DNA from: JANMZO01 sp963763135 | Lineage (GTDB): Bacteria > Actinomycetota > Acidimicrobiia > Acidimicrobiales > JANYDT01 | Assembly (NCBI GenBank): GCA_963763135.1 | Contig: CAVXNJ010000003.1 | Span: forward strand, 372,001-436,000 | Direction: 5' to 3' | Length of the DNA stretch: 64,000 nucleotides | In this document: piece by piece, positions 1-8,132 of the stretch | Position numbering within the stretch: position 1 is the stretch's first letter | Layout: the number at the start of each line of letters is the position of its first letter | Notes under the pieces: model-generated | The model's input: the letters and a program-made list of their open reading frames with translations, nothing else | The model's database searches: none | What the model was told of the DNA's origin: nothing | Translations under genes and position numbers: made by a program

Positions 1-510
1 GAGCTCCCGGCGGGTCGTCTCGCTCAGTGTGATTGCGGGGGTGGGTACCGACGAGAGATAGCCGTCGGTGTGGGCGTCTCGAACGAGTTGGACGAGTGCC
101 AGCGACACCCGGGTCCCGGGGACGACGGTGTTTTCGGGGGCTGCGTAGCCCGGAACCGGCGCCCCGTAGAGCAGGAAGTACTCGTTGCGGTGGTCGATCG
201 CCCATTCGCGTATCGCCTCGGCCGCATGGATCCAGCGTGATTTCGGCGGCTCGGCGCGCGTCGCATTGACTACCGCTTCGGTGGTGTCGCCAAGGGAGTC
301 GTAGGCGTCGATGATCAGCGCCGTCAGCAGGGCATCGCGGTTCTCAAAGTAGCGATATACAGCGGACGACACGAGACCGAGGTCTCGCGCGACGGCCCGA
401 AGCGACAACCCCGCGGCGCCGTAGACGCCGAGATGCTCTTTTGCCTTCGCGAGGATTTCGCCTCGCACCTCCATCCGGGCTCGACTCCTGGCTGTCTGCA
501 ACGTGGTCAT
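1..510 (-). CDS. TetR-family transcriptional regulator (3' end cut by window edge)
   Basis: The minus-strand frame is open from an ATG at 510 to the first base of the window, so about 170 residues are seen and the C-terminus is missing. The N-terminus (MTTLQTARSRARMEVR) leads into a TetR helix-turn-helix: ILAKAKEHLGVYGAAGLSLR, then AVARDLGLVSSAVYRYFENRD with the recognition helix and the usual Y-x-Y-F end. The rest resembles the TetR_C_33 ligand domain (inference). The gene is divergent from the F420-type enzyme at 622, with 111 bases between them that hold a perfect dyad, so autoregulation and control of that neighbour are likely. The ligand is unknown. Confidence 0.88.
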   Translation of the reverse strand, partial: MTTLQTARSRARMEVRGEILAKAKEHLGVYGAAGLSLRAVARDLGLVSSAVYRYFENRDALLTALIIDAYDSLGDTTEAVVNATRAEPPKSRWIHAAEAIREWAIDHRNEYFLLYGAPVPGYAAPENTVVPGTRVSLALVQLVRDAHTDGYLSSVPTPAITLSETTRREL

Positions 511-582
511 GAAACCAGTCTTGCAGACAATGATCCAAATGTGGAGCACTGCTCTTGACTTCTGTGTTCAGAACGTGTTCAA

Positions 583-600
583 TGATCTGAAAATAGATCA
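583..600. promoter_or_regulatory. Inverted repeat, candidate TetR operator
   Basis: TGATCT (583-588) and AGATCA (595-600) form a perfect 6-bp dyad with a 6-base spacer, 22 bases before the ATG at 622, in the divergent intergenic region beside a TetR gene. A second small dyad, GTTC-A-GAAC, lies at 566-574. TTGACT at 555-560 with TTCAAT 17 bases downstream is a weak promoter candidate for the plus-strand gene. Assignment to this TetR rests on position only. Confidence 0.45.
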
Positions 601-621
601 CTGATCCGAAAGTAGGTAATC

Positions 622-1152
622 ATGAATAGCACCGCCAACCCAGCAGCGAATCACCTTGCGGAATCGACGAACGACAAGGGGGAACGTTCCCGCGTCGTAG
701 CGCCGACGCGCTATCAGGCGCCGGACTGGTTCACGAAGCACGTTTTCAACCGACTTGTCGCCCGCTTCACTCGACTCGGGGTGAGCGTGTGGGGGTCCCG
801 GGTCCTTGAGGTTCGCGGCCGAAAGAGCGGCGAAATCCGGTCAACCGTGGTCAACGTGCTTGACGTCAACGGCGAGCGCTACCTGGTCGCACCGCGAGGC
901 ACGACGGAATGGGTGCGAAACGTCCGAGCGGCAGGCGGTTGCCGACTCGTGGTCGGACGCCGAACCGAAGACGTCGTGGTGGAAGAGCTGGTCGAACTCC
1001 AGAAGCCGGAAATTCTTCGGCTGTATCTCCGACGATGGAAGTGGGAGGTTGGCCAGTTCTTCAACGGGGTGGGCACAGACGCAACCGATGCGGAACTCCT
1101 CGCCATCGCTCCGGGGTACCCGGTATTTCGGCTTCGGACCGTCGCTCCCTGA
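622..1152 (+). CDS. Nitroreductase / F420-dependent oxidoreductase family protein (DUF385, Ddn-like)
   Basis: This 176-residue protein matches the deazaflavin (F420)-dependent nitroreductase family, a split-barrel fold common in actinobacteria. Family signs are LEVRGRKSGEIRSTVVNV (the GRxSG..R stretch), then YLVAPRGTTEWVRNVRAAG and a C-terminal PVFRL. Such enzymes use reduced F420 to reduce nitro compounds, quinones or enones; the substrate here cannot be told. It starts 111 bases from the divergent TetR gene, which probably controls it. The ATG at 622 is used; the first 28 residues are poorly conserved, so translation could begin a little later. Confidence 0.85.
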   Translation: MNSTANPAANHLAESTNDKGERSRVVAPTRYQAPDWFTKHVFNRLVARFTRLGVSVWGSRVLEVRGRKSGEIRSTVVNVLDVNGERYLVAPRGTTEWVRNVRAAGGCRLVVGRRTEDVVVEELVELQKPEILRLYLRRWKWEVGQFFNGVGTDATDAELLAIAPGYPVFRLRTVAP

Positions 1153-1239
1153 TGTTGGGGGACGTTCGGCGACCGCATCGTGCCGCCACGTCGTGCACAA
1201 AATCGCAGCGTGCAGCTACAAACTTGCAGCGTACGGTAC

Positions 1240-1283
1240 AAAAAGAAAGCGGGTTCGTGCCCGACGGAAAGACACGAACCCGC
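1240..1283 (-). terminator. Rho-independent terminator for the acyl-CoA dehydrogenase gene
   Basis: GCGGGTTCGTG (1249-1259) and CACGAACCCGC (1273-1283) form a perfect 11-bp GC-rich stem with a 13-base loop. Read on the minus strand the stem is followed at once by TTTCTTTTT (1248-1240), the classic U-tract. It lies about 105 bases beyond the stop of the minus-strand gene at 1390. On the plus strand no T-run follows, so it looks one-directional. The rest of 1153-1389 shows no gene. Confidence 0.75.
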
Positions 1284-1389
1284 CACCACTAGCAAACCTG
1301 ACCTCGGTACCGTCGAGGTACCACGACGGTCGAGATTGCGTTGAACGTTCAGGTCTCAGCGCCGAAGTCGCCAAGACTGATGACCGGGA

Positions 1390-2538
1390 TCAGCCGACGA
1401 GTTTCTTCCCGATGATCTCTTTCATGATCTCGGTGGTCCCGCCGTAGATCGTCGTGATCCGAGCATCGGTGTACGCCCGGGCGATCGGGTACTCCATCAT
1501 GTAGCCGTAGCCACCGTGAAGCTGCACGCAGGTGTCGACAGTTCGCTTCTGCAGTTCCGTGCACCACCACTTCGCCATCGCTGCTTCCTCGGCGGTCAGA
1601 ACACCGTCGTTCAGCTGGGTCAGGCAACGGTCAACGAAGACCTGGCCGATCTCGACCTCCGTCGCAATTTCGGCGAGCTTGAACTTGCTGTTCTGGAAGG
1701 TCGCGATGGGCTGGCCGAACGCCGTGCGGTCCTTTGTGTAGGCGACCGTCCAGTCGAGGGCGGCTTTGGCGGCAGCGACGCCGGCTATCGCTATCGACAA
1801 CCTCTCCTGGGCCAGGTTGCGGACCAGGTTGAGAAACCCTTCCCCTTCGTTGCCGAGCACGTTGGCCACCGGAACCTGAACATCGGTGAAGAACAACTCG
1901 GCGGTGTCCTGGCTGTGGAGGCCGACCTTGTCGAGATTCCGCCCACGCTCAAAGCCCTTCATTCCCCGCTCAAGAACCATGAGCGTCATGCCTTTGTGCT
2001 TCAACGCAGGATCGGTCTTCACCGCCGTGATGACCAGGTCGGCATTGATGCCGTTCGTGATGAACGTCTTTGAGCCGTTGACGACGTAGTGGTCGCCGTC
2101 TCGCAGGGCGGTTGTCGTCATCGACGCCAGGTCGCTGCCGATTTGTGGCTCGGTCATCGCCACGGCACAGATGAGTTCACCGCTGCAGATGCCGGGGAGC
2201 CACCGGGCCTTCTGTTCGTCGTTGGTCAGTTCCAGGAAGTAGGGGAGCGTGATGTCGTTGTGGAGGGTCAGGCCGAGCCCCGCTCCGCCCGTGCCCGCGT
2301 ACATGAGCTCTTCGCCGATGATGGCGTTGTAGCGAAAGTCCTTGGTGCCGCCGCCACCGAACGCTTCGGGGGCCTGCATGCACAGAAACCCGTTGGCGCC
2401 GGCGGCGGTGAACAGTTCCCGCGGCACAATGCCGTTGCGCTCCCACTCGTCGTAGTGCGGAGCAATTTCGCGCTCGATGAAGCGACGAAACGACTCCCGA
2501 AACATGACGTGCTCGTCATCGAAGATAATGCGATCCAT
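1390..2538 (-). CDS. Acyl-CoA dehydrogenase
   Basis: A 382-residue flavoprotein of normal family length. It begins DEHVMFRESFRRFIEREI, has the FAD/substrate stretch ICAVAMTEPQIGSDLAS, the middle-domain VNGSKTFITNG, and ends with the C-terminal signature QLHGGYGYMMEYPIARAYTD..ITTIYGGTTEIMKEII. In this family the glutamate of GGTTEIM-type motifs or of the YxxE region acts as catalytic base. It oxidises an acyl-CoA to the 2-enoyl-CoA, passing electrons to ETF. Chain length cannot be read from sequence. It is followed by a strong terminator and probably stands alone or follows the secreted-protein gene upstream. Confidence 0.93.
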   Translation of the reverse strand: MDRIIFDDEHVMFRESFRRFIEREIAPHYDEWERNGIVPRELFTAAGANGFLCMQAPEAFGGGGTKDFRYNAIIGEELMYAGTGGAGLGLTLHNDITLPYFLELTNDEQKARWLPGICSGELICAVAMTEPQIGSDLASMTTTALRDGDHYVVNGSKTFITNGINADLVITAVKTDPALKHKGMTLMVLERGMKGFERGRNLDKVGLHSQDTAELFFTDVQVPVANVLGNEGEGFLNLVRNLAQERLSIAIAGVAAAKAALDWTVAYTKDRTAFGQPIATFQNSKFKLAEIATEVEIGQVFVDRCLTQLNDGVLTAEEAAMAKWWCTELQKRTVDTCVQLHGGYGYMMEYPIARAYTDARITTIYGGTTEIMKEIIGKKLVG

Positions 2539-2604
2539 GCCCGCAAACCCTAATGGTTGAGCGGCAACGGGCGCGAAACGCCAGCGTGGAACCAGATGTA
2601 GGAG

Positions 2605-2651
2605 CCTGAGGCGCCCTCAGGTGATCAGCGGATGATCAGCGGGTGATCAAG
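2605..2651. repeat. Hairpin plus three 11-bp direct repeats containing TGATCA
   Basis: CCTGAGG-CGC-CCTCAGG (2605-2621) is a perfect 7-bp hairpin. It is followed by three copies of an 11-bp unit, GTGATCAGCGG, ATGATCAGCGG and GTGATCAAG, at 2621-2651, just beyond the stop codon (2659-2661) of the secreted-protein gene. TGATCA carries TGA on both strands. No T-run follows the hairpin on the minus strand, so it is not a clear terminator. A related repeat lies at 4319-4415. Confidence 0.7.
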
Positions 2652-2658
2652 ACTCCGG

Positions 2659-3168
2659 TCAGGTCTGCGAACGGTCGATCTTGCGGCCGCAAACGGCAAA
2701 GCCGTACGCCACGAATTCTTTTGCCACTTTCCCAAATGGATCGGTGTAGGCGGCGCCTTTCGGGTCTTTTTTTGCGGTAGCCAATGCCTCTTGGGCCTTC
2801 TTCATCATTGCGTTGATCAGCGCAACGTCGGCCGTCGGCGGTTTCAACAAACTGAGCTGCTTCAGTTCAGCGGTCACCTCGCTGATGGCGACTTTGGTCA
2901 GGAACTCACTGACCTGCTCCGGTTTGGCGACCTTTGTCTTTTTCGATCCGGCACCGGAAGCCTTGGCGACCTCATGCGTTTCGAATTGCTTCGCCGCTGC
3001 GATCAACCGATCGTTGGATGCCTTGCAGATTTTGTCGGCCGCTTCGATGTACGGGGCGCGATCGGCTTTGGCTTCGGTTGCGGTGGCTACGGATCCAACG
3101 CCCGAAAGGCCGACGAGGGAGACGGATACAAGAACGGTGGCGCTGGCCAGCAAAGCAATTCGACGCAT
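2659..3168 (-). CDS. Secreted protein of unknown function with two conserved-looking cysteines
   Basis: The start is put at the ATG at 3168 because the protein then opens with a typical Sec signal peptide, MRRIALLASATVLVSVSLVG, followed by a GSVATATEA cleavage region. The mature part of about 140 residues is helical, lysine- and alanine-rich, with one Cys in DKICKASNDRL near its start and one in AVCGRK near its end, a layout typical of small exported actinobacterial proteins. A longer reading frame reaches 3219 but would bury the signal peptide. It may share a transcript with the acyl-CoA dehydrogenase 121 bases downstream. Function unknown. Confidence 0.75.
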   Translation of the reverse strand: MRRIALLASATVLVSVSLVGLSGVGSVATATEAKADRAPYIEAADKICKASNDRLIAAAKQFETHEVAKASGAGSKKTKVAKPEQVSEFLTKVAISEVTAELKQLSLLKPPTADVALINAMMKKAQEALATAKKDPKGAAYTDPFGKVAKEFVAYGFAVCGRKIDRSQT

Positions 3169-3297
3169 GATGACGGAAAGGTTAGTTGGCCCGGCCCAGG
3201 TCATCGCGCCGCTCACCACAGCACGCGCCCGCCGGGATCCCCTCGACCGCCAGGGCGGCTGCTCTCAGGGCCTGTTGCGACAGAGCAGAATCGGTGC

Positions 3298-4314
3298 GTG
3301 CAAATTGTCGCTCACGCTCCAGTTCGAACGGCTGACCTCGGTGGGTGGACCGACACCTGGTTCGCATCGTCGGGGTGTGTGTGCAACGTCGCGGTGGAAC
3401 CGGGGATAAGCATCGACCTGGAATTCGAAGCGGGTCGTCGGGCGAACGCTGATGGTCCAGCGATCACCGTGGCCGTAGGCGCCGGCGTCAACGACTACGT
3501 ACTGACGCCGGGTGTCCATCCCGTTGGGGTTGACCCGTTGATCGCCGCGGCGGTGGCCGCGGTGCCCCCGCCGTTCGACACATCGATCCGCATCACGTCC
3601 GGCGTGCCCGCCGGCAGCGGCCTGGGCACTTCGGCGGCGCTGGCCGTTGCGTTACTGGGCGGACTCCATGCGCTTCATGGTCGGTCACCGGAACCCGCCG
3701 CGCTCGCCTCCGAAGCTCACCGTGTCGAGACGTCGCTCGGTCTCCAGTCCGGGGTTCAGGATCAGCTGGCGGCTGCCTTCGGCGGAGCCCATCTTTTCGA
3801 CATTGCCTACCCGGTGTTGAGCTGCGCGCCGAAGCGCGTAGACGAATCGATCATGAATGAACTCGACGGCTCACTCGTCACGGTCTACCTCGGCCGCCCC
3901 CATCGCTCCTCGGTCATCCACGAACAGGTGATTGCGTCGCTTGAAACCACCCATAACGAAGGGCTCCTCACCCCGCTTCGGGAGGCTGCCGCAGCGGGGT
4001 TTGCCGCGCTCTGCGCCGGCGATCTCGACGCGTACGGCCGAGCCCTACAGGCCAACCACTCGGCTCAGAGGGCGCTGCACCCGGCGCTGGTGAGTGAGCT
4101 GGCCGACCACATCGTCGAAGTGGCCGGTCAACTGGGGGCCCGCGGCTGGAAGGTCAATGGTGCCGGCGGCGAAGGCGGGAGTATGTGTCTACTCGCGCCC
4201 GTCGACCAAGAACTACGTGCACGGATGATCGCCGCTATCGAAGACATCGGCCATGTCACGGTTCTCCCGCTCCGGTGCGCCTCTCAAGGCCTTACCATCG
4301 TGCGTTGTCCGTAG
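3298..4314 (+). CDS. GHMP-family sugar kinase
   Basis: A 338-residue kinase of the galactokinase/homoserine/mevalonate/phosphomevalonate fold. It opens VQIVAHAPVRTADLGGWTDT, the N-terminal substrate motif seen in galactokinase-like and heptose-7-phosphate kinase (HddA)-like enzymes. The ATP-binding GHMP motif follows at about residue 103 (GVPAGSGLGTSAALAVALLG), and the C-terminal glycine motif is KVNGAGGEGGSM. The GTG at 3298 is chosen since the homologous region begins there; the open frame reaches far upstream only because it overlaps the opposite-strand gene. Its convergent neighbour is a sugar-phosphate-type phosphatase, hinting at shared sugar metabolism (inference). The exact sugar is not known. 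Confidence 0.8.
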   Translation: MQIVAHAPVRTADLGGWTDTWFASSGCVCNVAVEPGISIDLEFEAGRRANADGPAITVAVGAGVNDYVLTPGVHPVGVDPLIAAAVAAVPPPFDTSIRITSGVPAGSGLGTSAALAVALLGGLHALHGRSPEPAALASEAHRVETSLGLQSGVQDQLAAAFGGAHLFDIAYPVLSCAPKRVDESIMNELDGSLVTVYLGRPHRSSVIHEQVIASLETTHNEGLLTPLREAAAAGFAALCAGDLDAYGRALQANHSAQRALHPALVSELADHIVEVAGQLGARGWKVNGAGGEGGSMCLLAPVDQELRARMIAAIEDIGHVTVLPLRCASQGLTIVRCP

Positions 4315-4318
4315 CTCA

Positions 4319-4415
4319 GTGATCAGTTCTGCGTGATCAGTCCTGGGTGATCAGTGCTGGTGATCAGTGCTGCGTGATCAGTGCTGCGTGATCAGTGCTG
4401 CGTGATCAGTGCTGG
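4319..4415. repeat. Seven tandem 13/14-bp repeats spanning the 3' end of the HAD gene
   Basis: Seven copies of GTGATCAGTGCTGC (six of 14 bp, one of 13 bp; first two with one or two changes) run from 4319 to 4415. Read on the minus strand each unit is CAGCACTGATCAC, exactly the last two codons (CAG CAC), the TGA stop (4408-4406) and the next bases of the HAD phosphatase gene. The array fills the space between two convergent genes, starting 5 bases after the stop of the GHMP kinase. Confidence 0.92.
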
Positions 4416-5272
4416 GCGAGCGCCAGGTGAATGGCCTCCGACAGGCCGTCGTTGTCCACCGAGGCCACGACCCGGTCGGCAACAGCGAGCGCACCGGCCG
4501 AAGCGTTGCCCATGGCAATCGGCAGACCTACCTCCTTCAGCACGGCGATGTCGTTGTCGCCGTCGCCCACCATCGCGACCTGGTCCGTCGTCAGACCGTA
4601 GTGGGCGGCCAACGCTCGAGCCGCACTGCCTTTGGAGATGCCTCTCGCCGTGACGCTCGTGAAGCATGTTTCGACCAGATCGGGATGACTCGCCACGCTG
4701 ATCTCAAGGGCCGGATCGAGTGCGATGATCTCGGCCATTTCCGGCCACTCCTCCCACCGAACGACCCACTGCACCCGAATGATCGGCCTCGGAACGACCA
4801 GGAGGTCGGCGACCTCGATGGTGTCGAGCCCGATCTCGAACGCGTGGGCGCGTGTGAATTCGGTGTGACTCTCCACGTAGCAGTCGGTCGCGGTGTAGAC
4901 CTCGAACCCGTGGTCGGTGCGGCGATGCAATTCGACCTGGTTCGCGTAGCTGCCGGCCGGGAACTCGGTGGCCTCCAGAATCTTCCCGTCGGGTCGACAC
5001 AGCACCGCGCCCGACTGGAATATGTGGGCCTCGTCGGGAGACACTCGGGTAGCGAGGTCGACCGCCTGGCCGGAACAGGGGCGACCGGTGCACAGCGCGA
5101 CGTGTCGGCCGAGCGATCTCGCGTAGTCGATTGCCGTCCACGCAGAATCCGGGACGGTATTGCCCGGACCGACGAGCGTTCCGTCGATGTCGATCAGGAT
5201 CAATCCGATTTCCGTTGAACCGACGTTTACGGGTTGTGGCGCGGAAAACAGACGATCAGAGGGTTTGGACAC
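4406..5272 (-). CDS. Cof-type HAD-superfamily (subclass IIB) phosphatase
   Basis: About 288 residues from a GTG at 5272; an in-frame GTG at 5344 would add 24 poorly conserved residues. HAD motif I is LILIDIDGTLVGPG (both Asp present), motif II lies in the VALCTGRP region, motif III is the lysine of GISKGSAARALAAHYGL and motif IV is MVGDGDNDIAVLKEVG. The large cap between is of the IIB type. Cof-type enzymes dephosphorylate sugar phosphates or cofactors such as phosphorylated flavins and pyridoxal phosphate. It is convergent with the GHMP kinase. Its last codons and stop are the source of the 14-bp tandem repeat. Upstream, about 97 bases separate it from the divergent exporter operon. Confidence 0.85.
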   Translation of the reverse strand: MSKPSDRLFSAPQPVNVGSTEIGLILIDIDGTLVGPGNTVPDSAWTAIDYARSLGRHVALCTGRPCSGQAVDLATRVSPDEAHIFQSGAVLCRPDGKILEATEFPAGSYANQVELHRRTDHGFEVYTATDCYVESHTEFTRAHAFEIGLDTIEVADLLVVPRPIIRVQWVVRWEEWPEMAEIIALDPALEISVASHPDLVETCFTSVTARGISKGSAARALAAHYGLTTDQVAMVGDGDNDIAVLKEVGLPIAMGNASAGALAVADRVVASVDNDGLSEAIHLALAQH

Positions 5273-5369
5273 TTGATCCAACTTAGCGAATGCCTGAGGG
5301 TTCGAGTCGCACCGGAGCCGACATGAACGTATCCCCGGTCGCACGGGCGTGAACGGTAGTCTCGGTGGT

Positions 5370-6171
5370 ATGGGGGAGCTGCGGGTTTACGCCACGGTGG
5401 CGCGGCTGGCCTTCCGGCGGCAGTCGACCTACCGCGGCGCGATGTTGGCGGCGCTGTTCACGAACGTCGTGTTTGGTTTCATCGTGGCTTCGTTGGTACG
5501 TGCGGTCGTGGCGCGTCGGGGATCCATCGACGGTTGGAACGCGCAGGACCTCGTCACGTTTGCGTTCGCCACACAGGCCATGCTCGGCGCTGTGGCGGCC
5601 TTCGGTGAACGGGAGTTGGGTCTACGCGTCGTGACGGGCGACATCGCCACCGACCTGGTGCGTCCGGTGTCTTTGGAGGGGTGGACGGTCGCCCAGTTCT
5701 TCGGGAAGTCGGGGGCGCAAATCCTTGTTCGAACGGTACCCACGTTCCTCTCGGGCTTTCTGGCGTTTCATCTTCGAATGCCCACCGCAATCGCCGGGTT
5801 GGCCGCGTTGGTGGCCGGTGTTCTGGCTGTGGCGGTGGCGGCGTCGTGGTGGATGGTCGTCAATCTCGAGCGCGTTTTGGATTGTGAACCCGAAGGGCAC
5901 GGTGCAGTTGGCCAACGTTTTGGGCTACGCCCTGTCCGGTATTGCCATCCCGCTCGTGTTCTTTCCGGATCGTCTCGAAGCCTTCCTGCGATGGCTGCCG
6001 TGGGCGGCCCAGATTCAGCTTCCGGTCGAGGTGTTCATCGGGAAGCGCCATTCGGCGAGGGTCCTGGCCGAGACATTCGGTCGGCAAGTGCTGTGGCTGG
6101 TGGTTCTGCTCGGCCTGGCTCATCTGATGGTGGTTCGCGGGCGCCGCAAGCTCGTGGTTCAGGGCGGTTGA
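5370..6171 (+). pseudogene. ABC-2 type exporter permease (ABC2_membrane_6 family), frameshifted
   Basis: Two frames must be joined to give a full permease. The first, from ATG 5370, reads MGELRVYATVARLAFRRQST through several membrane segments to SWWMVVN at about 5864; then a +1 step at about 5865 (AATC|TCGAGC) restores SSAFWIVNPKGTVQLANVLG to the stop at 6171. The joined protein aligns with the next permease (VTNSISFWLIDSREV against VVN-SSAFWIVNPKGT), so a single extra base is the simplest explanation. The gene heads a permease-permease-ATPase operon whose other members are intact. It may be a real lesion or a sequence error. Confidence 0.8.
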
Positions 6172-6173
6172 CG

Positions 6174-7025
6174 GTGAAACACGTGTCAACCGGGCCGCGG
6201 GTCGGCCGAATTTCTGCAGCTGATCATTTGCGGCTCATACGGTCCTACGCCGGAGCCAGAGTGCGCGGTGAAATGCAATACCGCTCGTCGTTCGTTTTCA
6301 GCCTGACCGCCCAGATACTGGCCACCGCGATCGACCTGGTCAGCATCTGGGCAGTGTTCCAGGCCACGAGAACCATCGGCGGGTGGACCGCCAGGCAGGT
6401 GCTGTGGCTCTATGCCGTGAGCATGAGCGCCTTCGGGTTGGCCGACATGTTTGTGAGCTCCATCGAAGAAATTCCCGAGCACATTCGGACGGGCCGGTTC
6501 GATTCGTACCTCTTGCGGCCGAGCCCGGTCCTGTCATCGGTGATTGCCGATGGATTCGAGTTGCGAAGGGTCGGCCGGGCGATTCCCGGTCTGGTGACCC
6601 TCACGGTGATGTTCGTACGTCCACATACGTTCGGGATCACTCACACCTCGACCCTACTGTGGTCAGGCGCGACGGTGATCGTGGGCTTCTGGATATACGG
6701 TGCCCTCTTCATCGTCACCAACTCGATTTCGTTCTGGCTGATCGACAGCCGAGAGGTGGCGAACTCGTTCACCTACGGCGGCGCTGCGGCGAGCCATTAT
6801 CCGCTCGACATCCTGACCGGTTGGTTGCGACGTGTGTACCTGTGGCTCATTCCCGTCGGGTTTGTCGCGTGGCTGCCCGGAACCCGTCTGCTGGATGTTC
6901 CCAAACCCTCGGGGTTGGCCCCGTGGCTGGCGTTCTGCTCACCCGTGGCTGCCTTGGTGCTGAGCGTCGTCGCCGCGATCGTCTGGCGCTCGGGTATGCG
7001 CCACTACGAGTCGACCGGAAGCTGA
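6174..7025 (+). CDS. ABC-2 type exporter permease (ABC2_membrane_6 family)
   Basis: The GTG at 6174, two bases past the preceding stop, gives a 283-residue integral membrane protein with about six hydrophobic segments. It shares layout and short motifs with the frameshifted permease before it: RRxS/YRSSF at the N-terminus, the stretch GRFDSYLLRPSPVLSSVIAD (matching ATDLVRPVSLEG), SISFWLIDSREV and the C-terminal IPVGFVAWLPGTRLLD. Paired permeases of this family (DUF990/YadH-like) act with one ATPase to export unknown hydrophobic compounds. The ATPase follows 8 bases downstream. Confidence 0.85.
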   Translation: MKHVSTGPRVGRISAADHLRLIRSYAGARVRGEMQYRSSFVFSLTAQILATAIDLVSIWAVFQATRTIGGWTARQVLWLYAVSMSAFGLADMFVSSIEEIPEHIRTGRFDSYLLRPSPVLSSVIADGFELRRVGRAIPGLVTLTVMFVRPHTFGITHTSTLLWSGATVIVGFWIYGALFIVTNSISFWLIDSREVANSFTYGGAAASHYPLDILTGWLRRVYLWLIPVGFVAWLPGTRLLDVPKPSGLAPWLAFCSPVAALVLSVVAAIVWRSGMRHYESTGS

Positions 7026-7033
7026 CCCGAAGA

Positions 7034-8077
7034 ATGGAAGCGAGGACTCAGACCGCTGCAATCCCTGACGATCGCGCAGCGATTGTTTTGGACGACGTCA
7101 CACGAGTCTTTGAGCGCCGCTCCGGTCGTGCCTTCGGCCGTGGCTTCGGTCGGTCGAAGACGGTCTCGACTGCCGTCGACCACATATCGCTCACCGTCAA
7201 GCGCGGAGAAATCGTCGGGTGGCTCGGGCCGAACGGCGCCGGAAAATCGACGACCATCAAAATGTGCACGGGCATCCTGGTTCCGACATCGGGCCGTTTG
7301 AAAGTCCTCGGGCTCGATCCGGTCGCGGAGCGTCGCTCCCTCGCGGCTCGCATCGGCGTCGTGTTCGGCCAACGCAGCCAGCTGTGGTGGGATCTCCCGT
7401 TGCGCGACAGCTTCGAGCTGCTCCACCGAATCCATCGCACCGAACCAGCCGAGCACGCGCGTCAGCTCGAGCTTCTCGTCGGGCTCACCGATCTTGGTGC
7501 AAACCTGGCCGTTCCCGTGCGGCAACTTTCGCTTGGACAACGCATGCGAGGCGAGCTGGTCGCCGCACTTCTCCACCAGCCGGAGCTGCTCTTTCTCGAC
7601 GAGCCGACCATCGGCCTCGATGTCGTGTCCAAACATGCCATCCACAACGCGCTGCTCGACCTTCGCTCGGAGCACGGGGTGACGATCGTGCTGACGACCC
7701 ACGATCTCGGCGACGTCCGAAAGCTCTGCGATCGGGTCACCGTGATCGACCACGGTCGCATCGCACTCGACACCGATCTCGACGGGTTGTTCGCCCGGGC
7801 TGGAAGCAGCCGCAGGCTGCTCGTGACGTTCGAGAACGAACCTCCGGAATCCGCAGCAGCCTTCATATCGCCCGGCGTGACCGTCGGTGAAGTGGTCGGT
7901 GCCCAGATGGCGCTGGAGGTCGATCTCGACGTGAGTTCGATCCCGGCGGCCCTTCAGGCGCTGGCGGTCTTCGGGCCCCTCGTTGATCTGACGGTGGAAG
8001 AGCGCGACATCGAGGCGGTGGTCCGCGAACTGTACCGGTCGCTCAGGACCAACGAAGGCACCGAAAACTTCACGTGA
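7034..8077 (+). CDS. ABC exporter ATP-binding protein
   Basis: A 347-residue ATPase with all nucleotide-binding motifs: Walker A GPNGAGKST, Q-loop VVFGQRSQLWWDLPL, signature LSLGQRMRGEL, Walker B LLFLDEPTIGLD and H-loop TTHDLGDV. The Q-loop wording (FGQRSQLWWDLP) is typical of the ABC-2 subfamily that works with paired DUF990 permeases. A C-terminal extension of about 100 residues follows the ATPase core. The start at ATG 7034 lies 8 bases after the permease stop, so all three genes form one operon. Confidence 0.92.
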   Translation: MEARTQTAAIPDDRAAIVLDDVTRVFERRSGRAFGRGFGRSKTVSTAVDHISLTVKRGEIVGWLGPNGAGKSTTIKMCTGILVPTSGRLKVLGLDPVAERRSLAARIGVVFGQRSQLWWDLPLRDSFELLHRIHRTEPAEHARQLELLVGLTDLGANLAVPVRQLSLGQRMRGELVAALLHQPELLFLDEPTIGLDVVSKHAIHNALLDLRSEHGVTIVLTTHDLGDVRKLCDRVTVIDHGRIALDTDLDGLFARAGSSRRLLVTFENEPPESAAAFISPGVTVGEVVGAQMALEVDLDVSSIPAALQALAVFGPLVDLTVEERDIEAVVRELYRSLRTNEGTENFT

Positions 8078-8132
8078 GGGAAACAGGTCGGGTTCTGCGT
8101 TCCGACGTGGAACTTCTACGATCGGTCGGGTG

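Noticed and set aside
1516..2553. Several long plus-strand frames opposite the acyl-CoA dehydrogenase
   Set aside because: Mirror frames of a GC-rich gene; no motifs, and the minus-strand protein is complete.
2605..2621. Terminator for the secreted-protein gene
   Set aside because: A good hairpin, but no T-run follows on the minus strand, so it is listed with the repeat only.
2791..3297. Long plus-strand open frame upstream of the GHMP kinase
   Set aside because: It overlaps the secreted-protein gene on the other strand, and the GHMP homology begins only at about 3298, so the upstream part is a shadow.
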